Shown: positions 8,990 to 17,756 of the stretch, in pieces
Numbering within the stretch: position 1 is the stretch's first letter
Layout: every line of letters starts with the position of its first letter
Assembly: GCA_937897645.1 (NCBI GenBank)
Contig: CALCNV010000065.1
Location: 1 to 59,381, forward strand
Length of the DNA stretch: 59,381 nt
DNA from: an uncultured Lysobacteraceae bacterium
GTDB lineage: Bacteria > Pseudomonadota > Gammaproteobacteria > Xanthomonadales > Xanthomonadaceae
Direction of reading: 5' to 3'
Program-made: the position numbers and the translations under genes
Notes under the pieces: model-generated
Database searches by the model: none
Told to the model about the DNA's origin: nothing
The model's input: the letters and a program-made list of their open reading frames with translations, nothing else

Positions 8990-9071
8990 AAGCCGTCATC
9001 CCGGCGAAAGCCGGGACCCATCTAACAGGGGTCGGATAGTTGGGTCCCGGCTTTCGCCGGGATGACGGCTT
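8990..9071. repeat. Family B inverted repeat (GTCATCCCGGCGAAAGCCGG type)
   Basis: Facing units of GTCATCCCGGCGAAAGCCGG are separated by about 25 bases. Each unit holds an inner CCCGGC/GCCGGG hairpin with a GAAA loop. It lies upstream of rluF and downstream of the helicase gene. Confidence 0.9.
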
Positions 9072-9131
9072 CATTTTTTAACTTGTCACCACGCATCACC
9101 GTGATTTCCCGGCAACCGACAAGCAATCCAA

Positions 9132-11144
9132 TCACTCGCGCGGCTTCGGCGGTCCCTTGCGGTGCAGCTTGCCCGGCGGACCCGGCTTGAAGCCGGACGG
9201 CTTGCCGGTACGCGCACCCGCGGGCTTGAAACTGCGTGGCGGTGCATCGCCAGCATCGCCCTCGCCCACCTTGTGGATGCGCAGTTGCTGGCCGGAGACC
9301 CACACCTTCTTCAGGTGCATCAACAGCTCTTTCGGCATGCCTTCCGGCAGGTCCAGCACGGTGTAGTCGTCCTGGATGTCGATGCGGCCGATGTACTTGC
9401 TGTCCAGGCCTGCCTCGTTGGCGATGGCGCCGACGATGTTGGCCGGCTTCACGCCGTGCGCGTGGCCCACTTCGATGCGGAAGGACTCCATGCCCACGTC
9501 GGGCTTCTCGCGCGGCGCCTTGTCGATGCGCGGACGCTCAGCCGGTGCGCGCTCGAACTCGGGACGCTCGATCCGTGACGTTTCGCGTGCGGGCTTGTCG
9601 AAACTGCGCGGTGCGGCAGGCGCACGTTCGAGCGAAGCCGGAGCCTCCTCATGGCGACGCGCCGGGCGCTCGTCGCGTGCAGGACGCTCGCTGTACGCCG
9701 GACGTTCGCTGGATGACGCACGTTCGCTACGCTGCGGACGCTCGCCACGCGACGGCCGTTCCGCGCGCTCGTGGCGTTCGTTGCGCTCGAAGCTGGCGGG
9801 CGGTGGCGCGGCGCGGTCCGGGCGCAGCAGCAGTGGCGTATCGCCCTGCACCATGCGCGCAAGCGCGGCGGCGATGTCCACCATCGGCACGTTCTGTTCC
9901 TGCTCGTAACGTTCTACCAGCGAACGGTATTCCCCCGCCTCGTTCGACGCCAATGCATCGGTGATGCGGCCGAGGAATTTTTCCACCCGCTTGTCGTTGA
10001 CAGCTTCCACGCTGGGTAGCTTCATTTCGTCGATCGGCTGGCGGGTGGCGCGCTCGATCGAGCGCAGCATGCCTTTCTCGCGCGGAGTCACGAACAGGAT
10101 CGCGTCACCGCTGCGACCGGCGCGGCCGGTACGGCCGATGCGGTGCACGTAGCTTTCGGTGTCGTAGGGGATGTCGTAATTCAGCACGTGGCTGATGCGC
10201 TCCACGTCCAGGCCGCGCGCGGCCACGTCGGTGGCGACCAGGATGTCGAGCTTGCCGTCCTTGAGCTGCTGGATGGTGCGTTCGCGCTGCTGCTGCTGCA
10301 CGTCGCCGTTGATGGCGGCAGCGGCCAGGCCACGGGCCTGCAGTTTCTGCGCCAGTTCCTCGGTACCCAGCTTGGTGCGGGCGAAGATGATCATGGCCTC
10401 GAACGGCTCGGCTTCGAGGATCCGGGTCAACGCATCCAGCTTGTGCATGCCGCTGACGAACCAGTAACGCTGGCGGATGTTGGTGGCGGTGGTGGTCTTG
10501 GCGGTGATGGTGACTTCCTGCGGCTCACGCAGGTAGGTCTGGGCGATGCGACGGATGACCGGCGGCATGGTCGCGGAAAAAAGCGCGACCTGGCGGGTCG
10601 GCGGGGTCTTCTTCAGCACCGCCTCGACGTCGTCGATGAAGCCCATGCGCAGCATTTCGTCGGCTTCGTCCAGCACCAGCGTGGTCAGCTCGGACAGGTC
10701 CAGGGTGCCGCGATCCAGGTGGTCGATGACGCGACCGGGCGTTCCCACCACCACGTGCACGCCGCGCTTCAGCGCGGAGAGTTGCGGCGCATAGCCCTGG
10801 CCGCCGTAGATGGGCAGCACGTTGAAACCGGGGATCTTGTTGGCGTAGCGCTGGAAGGCCTCGGCGACCTGGATGGCCAGCTCGCGGGTCGGCGCCAGCA
10901 CCAGCGCCTGTGGCTTCTTCTGGTCCAGTTTCAGGCGGGACAGGATCGGCAGGGCAAACGCGGCGGTCTTGCCGGTGCCGGTCTGGGCCTGGCCGAGTAC
11001 GTCCTTGCTGGCCAGCAGCGCCGGGATGGTGGCGGCCTGGATGGGCGAAGGCGACTCGTAGCCGACTTCGGTGACCGAGGCCATGACCGGCGCGGACAGG
11101 CCGAGATCGGCGAAAAGAAGGGGGGAATCAGGTTCGTTGGACAT
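9132..11144 (-). CDS. DEAD-box ATP-dependent RNA helicase (DeaD/CsdA type)
   Basis: A 670-residue helicase. The Q-motif region (SPSPIQAATIPAL) is at 31-43, Walker A AQTGTGKT at 53-60, DEAD at 159-162, SAT at 190-192, and HRIGRTGRAGR in the second RecA domain. A C-terminal DbpA-type RNA-binding domain (FRIEVGHAHGVKPANIVGAI) follows. Between them lies a low-complexity linker of repeated RxERP/SERP units rich in Arg, Glu and Pro. This layout fits DeaD/CsdA, which acts in ribosome assembly and mRNA decay, especially in the cold. ATG at 11144 (MSNEPD) is preferred to an earlier in-frame start. Confidence 0.92.
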   Translation of the reverse strand: MSNEPDSPLLFADLGLSAPVMASVTEVGYESPSPIQAATIPALLASKDVLGQAQTGTGKTAAFALPILSRLKLDQKKPQALVLAPTRELAIQVAEAFQRYANKIPGFNVLPIYGGQGYAPQLSALKRGVHVVVGTPGRVIDHLDRGTLDLSELTTLVLDEADEMLRMGFIDDVEAVLKKTPPTRQVALFSATMPPVIRRIAQTYLREPQEVTITAKTTTATNIRQRYWFVSGMHKLDALTRILEAEPFEAMIIFARTKLGTEELAQKLQARGLAAAAINGDVQQQQRERTIQQLKDGKLDILVATDVAARGLDVERISHVLNYDIPYDTESYVHRIGRTGRAGRSGDAILFVTPREKGMLRSIERATRQPIDEMKLPSVEAVNDKRVEKFLGRITDALASNEAGEYRSLVERYEQEQNVPMVDIAAALARMVQGDTPLLLRPDRAAPPPASFERNERHERAERPSRGERPQRSERASSSERPAYSERPARDERPARRHEEAPASLERAPAAPRSFDKPARETSRIERPEFERAPAERPRIDKAPREKPDVGMESFRIEVGHAHGVKPANIVGAIANEAGLDSKYIGRIDIQDDYTVLDLPEGMPKELLMHLKKVWVSGQQLRIHKVGEGDAGDAPPRSFKPAGARTGKPSGFKPGPPGKLHRKGPPKPRE

Positions 11145-11247
11145 GCGGGAAACTCCGGGCGCCACCGTGATGGACGGGCGCGACCGAGTATTGTGCGCCC
11201 TGCGACAAGAGCTGTCGCCCTAATCCCGCCCCAGACCCTCGGCGGTA

Positions 11248-11346
11248 GCGTGCGCCATGCGCACGAAGCGCGGTGTCGGCGGCCCGAGGACTGTTCGGAG
11301 GGGATGTGCTACCCGAGGCCCCGACCATCGTGCGCATGGCGCACGC
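11248..11346. repeat. Inverted repeat with near-palindromic GTGCGCCATGCGCAC arms
   Basis: Arms at 11248-11266 and 11328-11346 are exact reverse complements over 19 bases, and each arm is itself nearly palindromic. They sit in the 230-base gap between the desaturase and helicase genes, both on the minus strand. The element could be a terminator for the helicase promoter side, a regulatory site, or another mobile palindrome. No other copy was noticed in the window. Confidence 0.8.
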
Positions 11347-11375
11347 CACCTCGCTTTTTGCTTCGATCCGGGCGG

Positions 11376-12398
11376 TTACGCCAGCGTTTTGCGGTAGCCG
11401 AAGCCGACCATGCGCTGTGACTGTTCGTCCCACAGCTTCAGCCGTGCCGACTTGAGGCTGGACCACAGGGTCAGGCGCGGGGCCGACTGCAGCAACTCGC
11501 TGGACTCGAAGGCCTCGCGCAGGCGGTAGTTGGGGATCCGGCTGGCCAGGTGGTGGATGTGGTGGTAGCCGATATTGCCGGTGAACCAGTGCAGCACGTG
11601 CGGCAGGTCGAAATACGAGCTGCCCACCACGGCCGCCTTGCCGGCGTCCCAGTTTTCCTTGCGCGCCCAGTACGCGCCTTCGAAGGTGTGCTGCACGTAG
11701 AACAGCCACACGCCCATCGCGCCGGCCAGCAGCACGATGGGCAGGTGCACCAGCAGCACGGTGTGCCAGCCGATGGCGAAACCGAGTGCGCCACCCACGA
11801 CCAGCAGCATCAGGTTGTTGAGCATCACGCTGGCCCATTCCTTCTTCCAGGTGAAGGGCAGGTCGAACGGGAAACGGTGCTTGATCACGAACTGGTACAG
11901 CGGGCCGATGCCCAGCAGCACCGGCGTACTGCGGTAGAAGCGGTAGGCGAAACGCCCGAACCACGAACGCGCCTCGTATTCCGCTACGGTCAGGGTTTCG
12001 ATGTCGCCCATCTCTCGGCGATCCAGGTTGCCGGAGGTGCCATGGTGGATCGCGTGGGTCTTCTTCCAGTAACCGAACGGGAACAGGGTGATCAGGCCCA
12101 GCGTGGCACCGACGATATGGTTGGCACGCTCGCTGGCGAAGAACGAGCCGTGGCCGCAGTCGTGCTGGATGATGAAGAGGCGTACGTAGAAACCGGCGGC
12201 GGGCACGGCCAGCAGCAGCGTCCAGCCATAGCCCCACTCGCCGACCACGCTCCAGGCCATCAAGGCCCACAAGGCCAGCAGCGGCGGCAGGGTGTTGAGC
12301 AATTGCCAGACCGCGCGGCTCAGGCGGGGCTTGGCGAACTCGGCGCACAACTTGCGGAGCTGGGCGGCCGGTGCGGACGCCTGGGGGCTGGAACTCAA
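11376..12398 (-). CDS. Membrane fatty acid desaturase
   Basis: A 340-residue integral membrane di-iron desaturase. The three histidine boxes are HDCGH at 79-83, HAIHH at 115-119 and HHIHH at 279-283. Hydrophobic helices lie at about 36-72, 95-110, 195-235. The fatty_acid_desaturase family introduces double bases into acyl chains; FGYWKKTHAIHH with a late HHIHH resembles the omega-type (Delta12) acyl-lipid group, though regiospecificity cannot be read from sequence. It probably adjusts membrane fluidity; the neighbouring DeaD-type helicase also fits a cold-response theme, but this is only suggestive. Confidence 0.9.
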   Translation of the reverse strand: MSSSPQASAPAAQLRKLCAEFAKPRLSRAVWQLLNTLPPLLALWALMAWSVVGEWGYGWTLLLAVPAAGFYVRLFIIQHDCGHGSFFASERANHIVGATLGLITLFPFGYWKKTHAIHHGTSGNLDRREMGDIETLTVAEYEARSWFGRFAYRFYRSTPVLLGIGPLYQFVIKHRFPFDLPFTWKKEWASVMLNNLMLLVVGGALGFAIGWHTVLLVHLPIVLLAGAMGVWLFYVQHTFEGAYWARKENWDAGKAAVVGSSYFDLPHVLHWFTGNIGYHHIHHLASRIPNYRLREAFESSELLQSAPRLTLWSSLKSARLKLWDEQSQRMVGFGYRKTLA

Positions 12399-12607
12399 GA
12401 GACATCTCCCGTCAGATGCGCTGATTGTCGGGGACAGCCCAAGTCAGTGCAATGACATGCGCCGGCGTATGGCCTGTTTCGTTCATTCCGGCCAGTTTTT
12501 TTACGGACTGCGGTCGCAGCCGCTGTGATTTTTCGGCCGCCGGTGCGAATCATGGGGTACACAGGCATTCGGACTCAGGCATTGGAATGGGGCACCACAG
12601 CGCAACC

Positions 12608-13108
12608 ATGGCAAGCGATACCACCCGGCAGGAGCAGTTCCGCGCGCTGATCGAACGCCATCGCGGGATCGTCTTCAAGGTCACCAACACCTACAGCTTC
12701 CATGCCGATGACCGCGCCGACCTGGCCCAGGACATCACCACCCAGCTGTGGCGCGCCTTCCCCGGTTACGACCCGCAACGGTCGTTCTCCACCTGGATGT
12801 ACCGCATCGCCTTGAACGTGGCGATCTCGCACGTGCGCAGCACCACCCACATCAACCGGCATGCGGTGCCGCTGGACGAAGACCTGCACGACATCGCCGA
12901 TGAGAACGGCGTCGACCACGAAGCCGACCAGCAGGTACGCGCCCTGCACCGCTTCATCGCGCAGCTGGACGCGCTCAACCGTGCCCTGCTGTTGCTGTAT
13001 CTCGAAGACCAGGGTTATCGCGAGATCGCCGACATCCTGGGCATCAGCGAAACCAACGTGGCCACCAAGATCAGCCGACTCAAGCAACGCATCCGCAACG
13101 AAATCTGA
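12608..13108 (+). CDS. ECF-type RNA polymerase sigma factor
   Basis: A 166-residue sigma-70 family protein. Region 2 spans about 10-75 (DLAQDITTQLWRAFPGYDPQRSFSTWMYRIALNVAISHVR) and region 4 spans 110-160 with the helix-turn-helix YREIADILGISETNVATKISRLKQRI. Region 3 is absent, as in ECF sigmas. The start at ATG 12608 (MASDTTRQEQ) matches the family length; a farther ATG at 12587 is possible. It is followed 15 bases on by a small membrane protein, likely its partner. The GATCTGACCC spacer between them shows no terminator. Confidence 0.9.
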   Translation: MASDTTRQEQFRALIERHRGIVFKVTNTYSFHADDRADLAQDITTQLWRAFPGYDPQRSFSTWMYRIALNVAISHVRSTTHINRHAVPLDEDLHDIADENGVDHEADQQVRALHRFIAQLDALNRALLLLYLEDQGYREIADILGISETNVATKISRLKQRIRNEI

Positions 13109-13123
13109 CCCGACAAGACACTT

Positions 13124-13792
13124 ATGGAAACCATCATGGAACTCGACGAACTGAAAGCCACCTGGCAGGCACTGGATCGCAGGATGCAACAGAGCAATGC
13201 GATCCAACTGCAACTGTTCAAGGACGGACGATTCAAGAACATGCGCGCCGGGCTGCGACCGCTGTTCTGGGGACAGATCGTGCAGATCCTGTTCGGCATC
13301 CTGACCATCCTGATTGGCGTAGCGTTCTGGTCCAGGCATGTCGACGTCGCGCATCTGTTCGTCACCGGGCTGATCCTGCACGTCTACGGTGTCCTTGCCA
13401 TCCTCACGGCCGGCATGACGCTGGGCAAGATCCGTAGCATCGACTATTCCGCACCCGTGCTGAGCATCCAGAAGCAGGTCGCTTCGGTGCGCCGCGTGTA
13501 CGTGGGCAGCGGCATTGTCGTGGGCCACTCGTGGTGGTTGATGTGGATTCCGTTTGCGGTGGTCGTGTTCGATTACCTGGGCGTCGACATTGTCACGGTT
13601 GCACCCGGATTCATCGGGATCAGCGTCGCCATTGGCATCGCCGGGCTGCTGGCCATGTGGGGCTTCCATCGCTGGGCGAGCAGTCCGCGCCGTCCGAAGT
13701 TCGGCCAGCGCTATGCTGAAGCCCTCAGCGGCGGCAGTTTGCGCAGGGCGCAGCGCGTACTGGACGAAGTGAAACAGTTCGAGACGGAGTGA
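13124..13792 (+). CDS. Four-helix membrane protein, candidate partner of the upstream sigma factor
   Basis: A 222-residue protein. A cytosolic N-terminus (MELDELKATWQALDRRMQQ) is followed by hydrophobic helices at about 48-68, 73-96, 125-145 and 150-178, and a charged C-terminal tail. No catalytic motif is seen. N-termini of the form LDELKxxWQxLD occur in small membrane proteins that follow ECF sigma genes. Position 15 bases behind a sigma gene therefore suggests an anti-sigma or co-regulated role, which is inference only. Either ATG 13124 or ATG 13136 may be the start. Confidence 0.75.
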   Translation: METIMELDELKATWQALDRRMQQSNAIQLQLFKDGRFKNMRAGLRPLFWGQIVQILFGILTILIGVAFWSRHVDVAHLFVTGLILHVYGVLAILTAGMTLGKIRSIDYSAPVLSIQKQVASVRRVYVGSGIVVGHSWWLMWIPFAVVVFDYLGVDIVTVAPGFIGISVAIGIAGLLAMWGFHRWASSPRRPKFGQRYAEALSGGSLRRAQRVLDEVKQFETE

Positions 13793-13930
13793 GCGGCGGC
13801 GCTGGCCGATGGATCCCGCACTGATCGCTCGATCTGTATCGGGCGACGCACCGGAGACCACATCAACAGGCTCGAAACGCGGCGCACGCGGTACCCTAGT
13901 CGCGACTCCACCATGCGGAACAGCCGGACC

Positions 13931-14155
13931 ATGCCTGCCCTCGAATTCGAACTGGAAGCCGACTACGTCGAACTCAACCAGCTGCTCAAGCTGGTTGGCC
14001 TCTGCGACAGCGGCGGTGCCGGCAAGGCACTGGTGGCCAGTGGCGCGGTATCGGTGGATGGTGCCGTCGAACTGCGCAAGACCTGCAAGATCCGCGCGGG
14101 AAGCCGGGTCACGCTGGATGACATCGAGATCCACGTCATCCAGGTCGAAGGCTGA
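13931..14155 (+). CDS. Small S4-domain RNA-binding protein (YbcJ-like)
   Basis: A 74-residue protein made almost entirely of one S4 domain: YVELNQLLKLVGLCDSGGAGKALVASGAVSVDGAVELRK. YbcJ-like proteins are short stand-alone S4 proteins thought to bind structured RNA. The ATG at 13931 (MPALEFELEADYVEL) is preferred over one at 13913, as family members start close to FxLxxDYIEL. It stands alone between the sigma pair and the LemA operon. Confidence 0.87.
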   Translation: MPALEFELEADYVELNQLLKLVGLCDSGGAGKALVASGAVSVDGAVELRKTCKIRAGSRVTLDDIEIHVIQVEG

Positions 14156-14292
14156 CGAGACGAGCACGGCCACTGCTTGCAAGCGCCAGGCGAGCCATCG
14201 ACCACCCCCTCGTACATAATCCGTCCCGGGATGCAGCGGCTCCACGCAGGTGGATCCGGCCCGCCCGTTCCGCCTTCGCAAGGACGTAATGC

Positions 14293-14853
14293 ATGAGCCT
14301 GTTCGCCGCCGTTACCCTGGGCATCCTGCTGGCCATCGGCCTGTGGGCCGTCTTCGCCTTCAATCGCCTGGTCCGCCTGCGCAACCAGGTGCGCACGGCC
14401 TGGGCCGACGTGGACGTGCAGTTGATCCGCCGCCATGATCTTGTGCCTTCGCTGGTGACCGCGGTGCAGGCGTATGCCGGCCATGAGCAGGCCGTGCTGA
14501 CGGCCGTGACCGAGTTGCGCACGCAGGCGATGCAGGCGCAGGAGCCGGGCGCGCTGGGCGGCATCGAGTCCGCGCTGCAGGATGGCATCGGACGCCTGCT
14601 GGCACTGCGCGAGGCCTATCCCGATTTGAAGGCCAACGAGAACTTCGCCCAACTGCAGCGCGACCTGGTCAACGTGGAAGAACAGCTGCAGTACGCCCGC
14701 CGCTTCTACAACGGCGCCGTGCGCGACCTCAACGACGGCGTGCAACGCGTGCCCGACGTGCTGGTGGCGAGCAGCTTCGGTTTCCATGAAGCGGAATTCT
14801 TCCAGGCCGACGACGGCGGCCGCGCGGCAGTGAAAGTGGAGTTGGGCCGATGA
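14293..14853 (+). CDS. LemA family protein
   Basis: A 186-residue protein with one N-terminal membrane helix (about 3-23) followed by the helical LemA domain (NQVRTAWADVDVQLIRRHDLVPSLV, then ENFAQLQRDLVNVEEQLQYARRFYNGAVRDLN). LemA proteins have a mostly periplasmic coiled-coil domain; their molecular role is unknown. The stop overlaps the next ATG (ATGA), so translation is coupled to the DUF2207 gene, a common genomic pairing. Confidence 0.92.
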   Translation: MSLFAAVTLGILLAIGLWAVFAFNRLVRLRNQVRTAWADVDVQLIRRHDLVPSLVTAVQAYAGHEQAVLTAVTELRTQAMQAQEPGALGGIESALQDGIGRLLALREAYPDLKANENFAQLQRDLVNVEEQLQYARRFYNGAVRDLNDGVQRVPDVLVASSFGFHEAEFFQADDGGRAAVKVELGR

Positions 14854-16568
14854 AACGCCTGCTGCTTGCACTGTGCTGCCTGTTCGCATTTGCTTCGCTG
14901 CACGCGCAGGAACGCATCCTGTCCTATGACAGCCAGGTGGACGTCAATGCCGATGGCAGCCTGGACGTCACCGAGCGCATCGTCGTGCGTGCGGAAGGCA
15001 ATGCCATCCGCCGTGGCATCTACCGCGATTTTCCCACGCGCTACAAGGATCGCGCCGGCAACCGCGTGGTGGTCGGCTTCCAGATGATCGAAGTGCTGCG
15101 TGACGGAGCGACGGAGCCGTGGTTCACCGAACGCAAGGGCAACGGCATCCGCATCAACACCGGCAACGATGACTTCCTGCCCACGCCCGCGCAATTCGCT
15201 TACACGTTGCGCTATCGCACCACCCGCCAGCTCGGCTTCTTCGACACGCATGACGAGCTGTACTGGAACGCCATTGGCACCGGATGGGACTTCCCGGTGG
15301 AAACCGGCAGCGTGGAAGTACGACTCCCACAGGCCGTGTCCGCGGACCGCATGCAGGCCGAAGGCTATACCGGCGCGCAAGGCCAACAGGGGCAGGACTA
15401 CGACGCGCGCATCACCGGACCCGGCACGGCGCGCTGGCTGTTGACCAGGCCGCTTGCACCGCGTGAAGGATTCACCGTCGTACTGGGCTTCCCGAAAGGG
15501 CTGGTCGTTGAACCCACCGCAATGCAGCGCTGGACGTGGCTGCTGAAGGACAATCGCGGCGTGTTGATCGCGCTGGCCGGACTGGTGGCGCTGCTGTTGT
15601 TCTGCGTCCGCCGCTGGCACCGCGTGGGTCGCGATCCCAAGCCCGGCATCATCATCACCCGCTACGATCCACCTGCTGGCTACTCGCCTGCAGGACTGCG
15701 TTACATGAAGCGCATGCACTACGACACGCGCTGCTTCTCGGCCGATCTGTTGTCACTTGCGGTGGCCGGCGGCCTGCGCATCCACCGCGAGAACGGAATA
15801 CTCAAGGACGCGTGGGAACTGGAAAAGGTCGATGCTGGCCAACTTGGCAGCGCTGAGCAGCAGGCATTGCTGTCGAAACTGTTCCCCGGCAACACGCGCA
15901 CGCTGGAATTGAAGAATACCAATGCAGCCAACGTGTCCGCTGCGCAGCTGGCGCACTCCAGCCTGCTGGAGAAGCGATTCAAGCCTGCACTGTTCAAGCG
16001 CAACGGCAGCAGCATCGTCATCGCGTTGTTGATCGTCATGGTGAGTGCGGCGCTGGCATTCCTGTTTGCCGGTGGCGCTGGCGTGCCGTTGATCCTGGTC
16101 GTCCTGGCGATGATGGTGGCGACACTGATCACCTTCGCCTTCCTGGTACAGGCGCCCACCGCGGAAGGACGCAAGCTGCTGGACGAAATCGAAGGACTGA
16201 AGCGCTACCTCAGCGTTGCCGAGCGCGACGAGTTGAAGCAGCTTCCCGGACCGGATGCGCCACCGGCGCTGGATGCCGGGCGCTACGAAATGCTGTTGCC
16301 GTATGCGGTCGCGCTGGAAGTCGAGGATGCATGGACGAAGAAGTTCACCCTCGCCGCCGGTGCCGCCGCCGTTGCAGCAGCAACCGCGGGCATCGCCTGG
16401 TACCGCGGCAGCCACATCGGCGACCTCGGCAGCTTCAGCAAGGCAATGGGCAGCAGCCTCACCTCGCAGATCGCCTCGTCCTCGCATGCACCCGGCAGCT
16501 CCTCGGGTGGTGGCGGTGGCGGATCATCGGGAGGCGGTGGCGGTGGTGGCGGCGGCGGTGGACGTTGA
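14850..16568 (+). CDS. DUF2207 family membrane protein with Gly-rich tail
   Basis: A 572-residue protein. A signal peptide (1-19) leads into an extracytoplasmic DUF2207 beta domain (ILSYDSQVDVNADGSLDVTERI), a helix at about 230-248, a cytosolic region and two or three more helices near 395-430 and 505-525. The protein ends in a Ser/Gly tail of long Gly runs before a final Arg. LemA-DUF2207 pairs are frequent in bacteria; the function is unknown. The Gly-rich 3' end is GGTGGC-rich DNA that also supplies the ribosome-binding region of the overlapping GIY-YIG gene. Confidence 0.9.
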   Translation: MKRLLLALCCLFAFASLHAQERILSYDSQVDVNADGSLDVTERIVVRAEGNAIRRGIYRDFPTRYKDRAGNRVVVGFQMIEVLRDGATEPWFTERKGNGIRINTGNDDFLPTPAQFAYTLRYRTTRQLGFFDTHDELYWNAIGTGWDFPVETGSVEVRLPQAVSADRMQAEGYTGAQGQQGQDYDARITGPGTARWLLTRPLAPREGFTVVLGFPKGLVVEPTAMQRWTWLLKDNRGVLIALAGLVALLLFCVRRWHRVGRDPKPGIIITRYDPPAGYSPAGLRYMKRMHYDTRCFSADLLSLAVAGGLRIHRENGILKDAWELEKVDAGQLGSAEQQALLSKLFPGNTRTLELKNTNAANVSAAQLAHSSLLEKRFKPALFKRNGSSIVIALLIVMVSAALAFLFAGGAGVPLILVVLAMMVATLITFAFLVQAPTAEGRKLLDEIEGLKRYLSVAERDELKQLPGPDAPPALDAGRYEMLLPYAVALEVEDAWTKKFTLAAGAAAVAAATAGIAWYRGSHIGDLGSFSKAMGSSLTSQIASSSHAPGSSSGGGGGGSSGGGGGGGGGGGR

Positions 16569-16834
16569 ACGCAGCGGCATGTTGGTACGTCTACGTAATT
16601 GAGTGCCGTGACGGCAGCCTCTACACCGGCATCACCACCGACGTGGCGCGCCGCTTCGCCCAGCATCTCGCGGGAACCGGCGCGCGTTATACGCGCTCGC
16701 ATCCGCCATCACGCCTGCTGGGACACTGTACCTATCCGGATCGCTCGCAAGCCAGTCGTGCGGAACATGCGATCAAGCAGTTGAAGCCAAACGAGAAACG
16801 TGCGTTATGCGATTCCTGGAAGTCGCAGGCATAG
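16565..16834 (+). CDS. GIY-YIG nuclease family protein (YhbQ/UPF0213 type)
   Basis: An 89-residue single-domain GIY-YIG protein: WYVYVIECRDGSLYTGITTDVARRFAQH, followed by GARYTRSHPPSRLL and a final LNEKRAL-like KPNEKRAL. The paired YVYVI and YTGIT strands and the catalytic-type Arg and Tyr are present. No ATG opens the frame close to the domain. The best start is TTG at 16565, which overlaps the TGA of the DUF2207 gene (TTGA), with GGTGGACG just upstream. A longer form would have to read through the DUF2207 gene in another frame and is unlikely. Confidence 0.85.
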   Translation: MNAAACWYVYVIECRDGSLYTGITTDVARRFAQHLAGTGARYTRSHPPSRLLGHCTYPDRSQASRAEHAIKQLKPNEKRALCDSWKSQA

Positions 16835-16942
16835 CAAGGTAGCGGTAAAAGTTATTTCCCGGATCGAGTGCCATGATGTGCCGCACGCGCTGTTCGGAGC
16901 CAGAAAATGTAGGGGCAAGAATCACCGCTGCATGATGAGGTC

Positions 16943-17014
16943 GTCATCCCGGCGAAAGCCGGGACCCAACTCCATGCGCACGGATAGTTGGGCCCCGGCT
17001 TCCGCCGGGATGAC
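16943..17014. repeat. Family B inverted repeat
   Basis: GTCATCCCGGCGAAAGCCGG faces a copy with CCCGGCTTCCGCCGGG. It lies within the 386-base gap 16835-17220, which otherwise holds only the hairpin at 17091-17122 and no recognisable gene. Confidence 0.9.
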
Positions 17015-17090
17015 GCACCTATTTTTTGGATGTGCTCGAAAGATGCGAGCCCCCCCAAGGAATCCGGAAGCGATATCTGTCTTCTACTTC

Positions 17091-17122
17091 GTTGTAGAGC
17101 CGAGCAAGCTCGGCTCTACAAC
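17091..17122. repeat. Family C hairpin (GTAGAGCCGAGC type)
   Basis: A perfect hairpin: GTTGTAGAGCCGAGC, two bases, then its reverse complement. The same core recurs at 43623-43648. Confidence 0.9.
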
Positions 17123-17220
17123 GAGGAATGCTTAGTGCGAAGAAGTGAGCAGTCCATTTGCGACGCGTATTATCCCAGCCATCTAATCTGTGGAATGCAA
17201 AACCAGACAGCATCAGCCGT

Positions 17221-17610
17221 TCAGAGCAGTGCCCACAGCAGTTGCAGCAGTCCCCATAGCGAAGCGGTCCACACCAGCGTGCGCACATACGGAACACCCG
17301 CGGCGTATAGCGGCACATAGGCGAGCCGCGCCCAGAAATAGACCTGTGCGCCGAGTGCGGTTTCGGGGCTGGTGCGCTGGGTCAGCACGACTGCGAGCAC
17401 GGCCGCCGCAAAGAATGGGAAGGTTTCCAGGAAGTTGCGCAACGCGCGGTCCACGCGTGCGGCGACGCCGGTTAGCGGTTTCGGTTCGCCATCGCGTGCG
17501 CCGGTGTTCCATTTCAGACCGCGCTGCGCGGTCATCAGCGTGGCGCCCAGCAATACATGCACCAGACCCAGGGCAATGGACCAGGCCAGCATCTGGAGTT
17601 CAATGGTCAT
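17221..17610 (-). CDS. MAPEG family membrane protein
   Basis: A 129-residue protein with four hydrophobic helices (about 5-28, 58-80, 85-105, 108-128). MAPEG features include the ARVDRALRNFLETFPFFAAAV stretch, corresponding to the conserved glutathione-transferase-like helix with Arg and Glu/Asn residues. The eukaryotic MAPEG enzymes act in eicosanoid and glutathione metabolism; bacterial members have no settled role. The start at MTIELQ is set where the first helix begins. Confidence 0.85.
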   Translation of the reverse strand: MTIELQMLAWSIALGLVHVLLGATLMTAQRGLKWNTGARDGEPKPLTGVAARVDRALRNFLETFPFFAAAVLAVVLTQRTSPETALGAQVYFWARLAYVPLYAAGVPYVRTLVWTASLWGLLQLLWALL

Positions 17611-17756
17611 CGGCGTTTCACTCGTGGCGAATGGAGTGGCTAGGCTAGCCGATGTCGGGCCCAAGAACACTACCGATGGCCGGTCCAGCTCGATGTTTCT
17701 CTTGCTGCATACGCCACGGCGATTCACAGCGCCGCTGATGCGGAAACACGCCAGCG

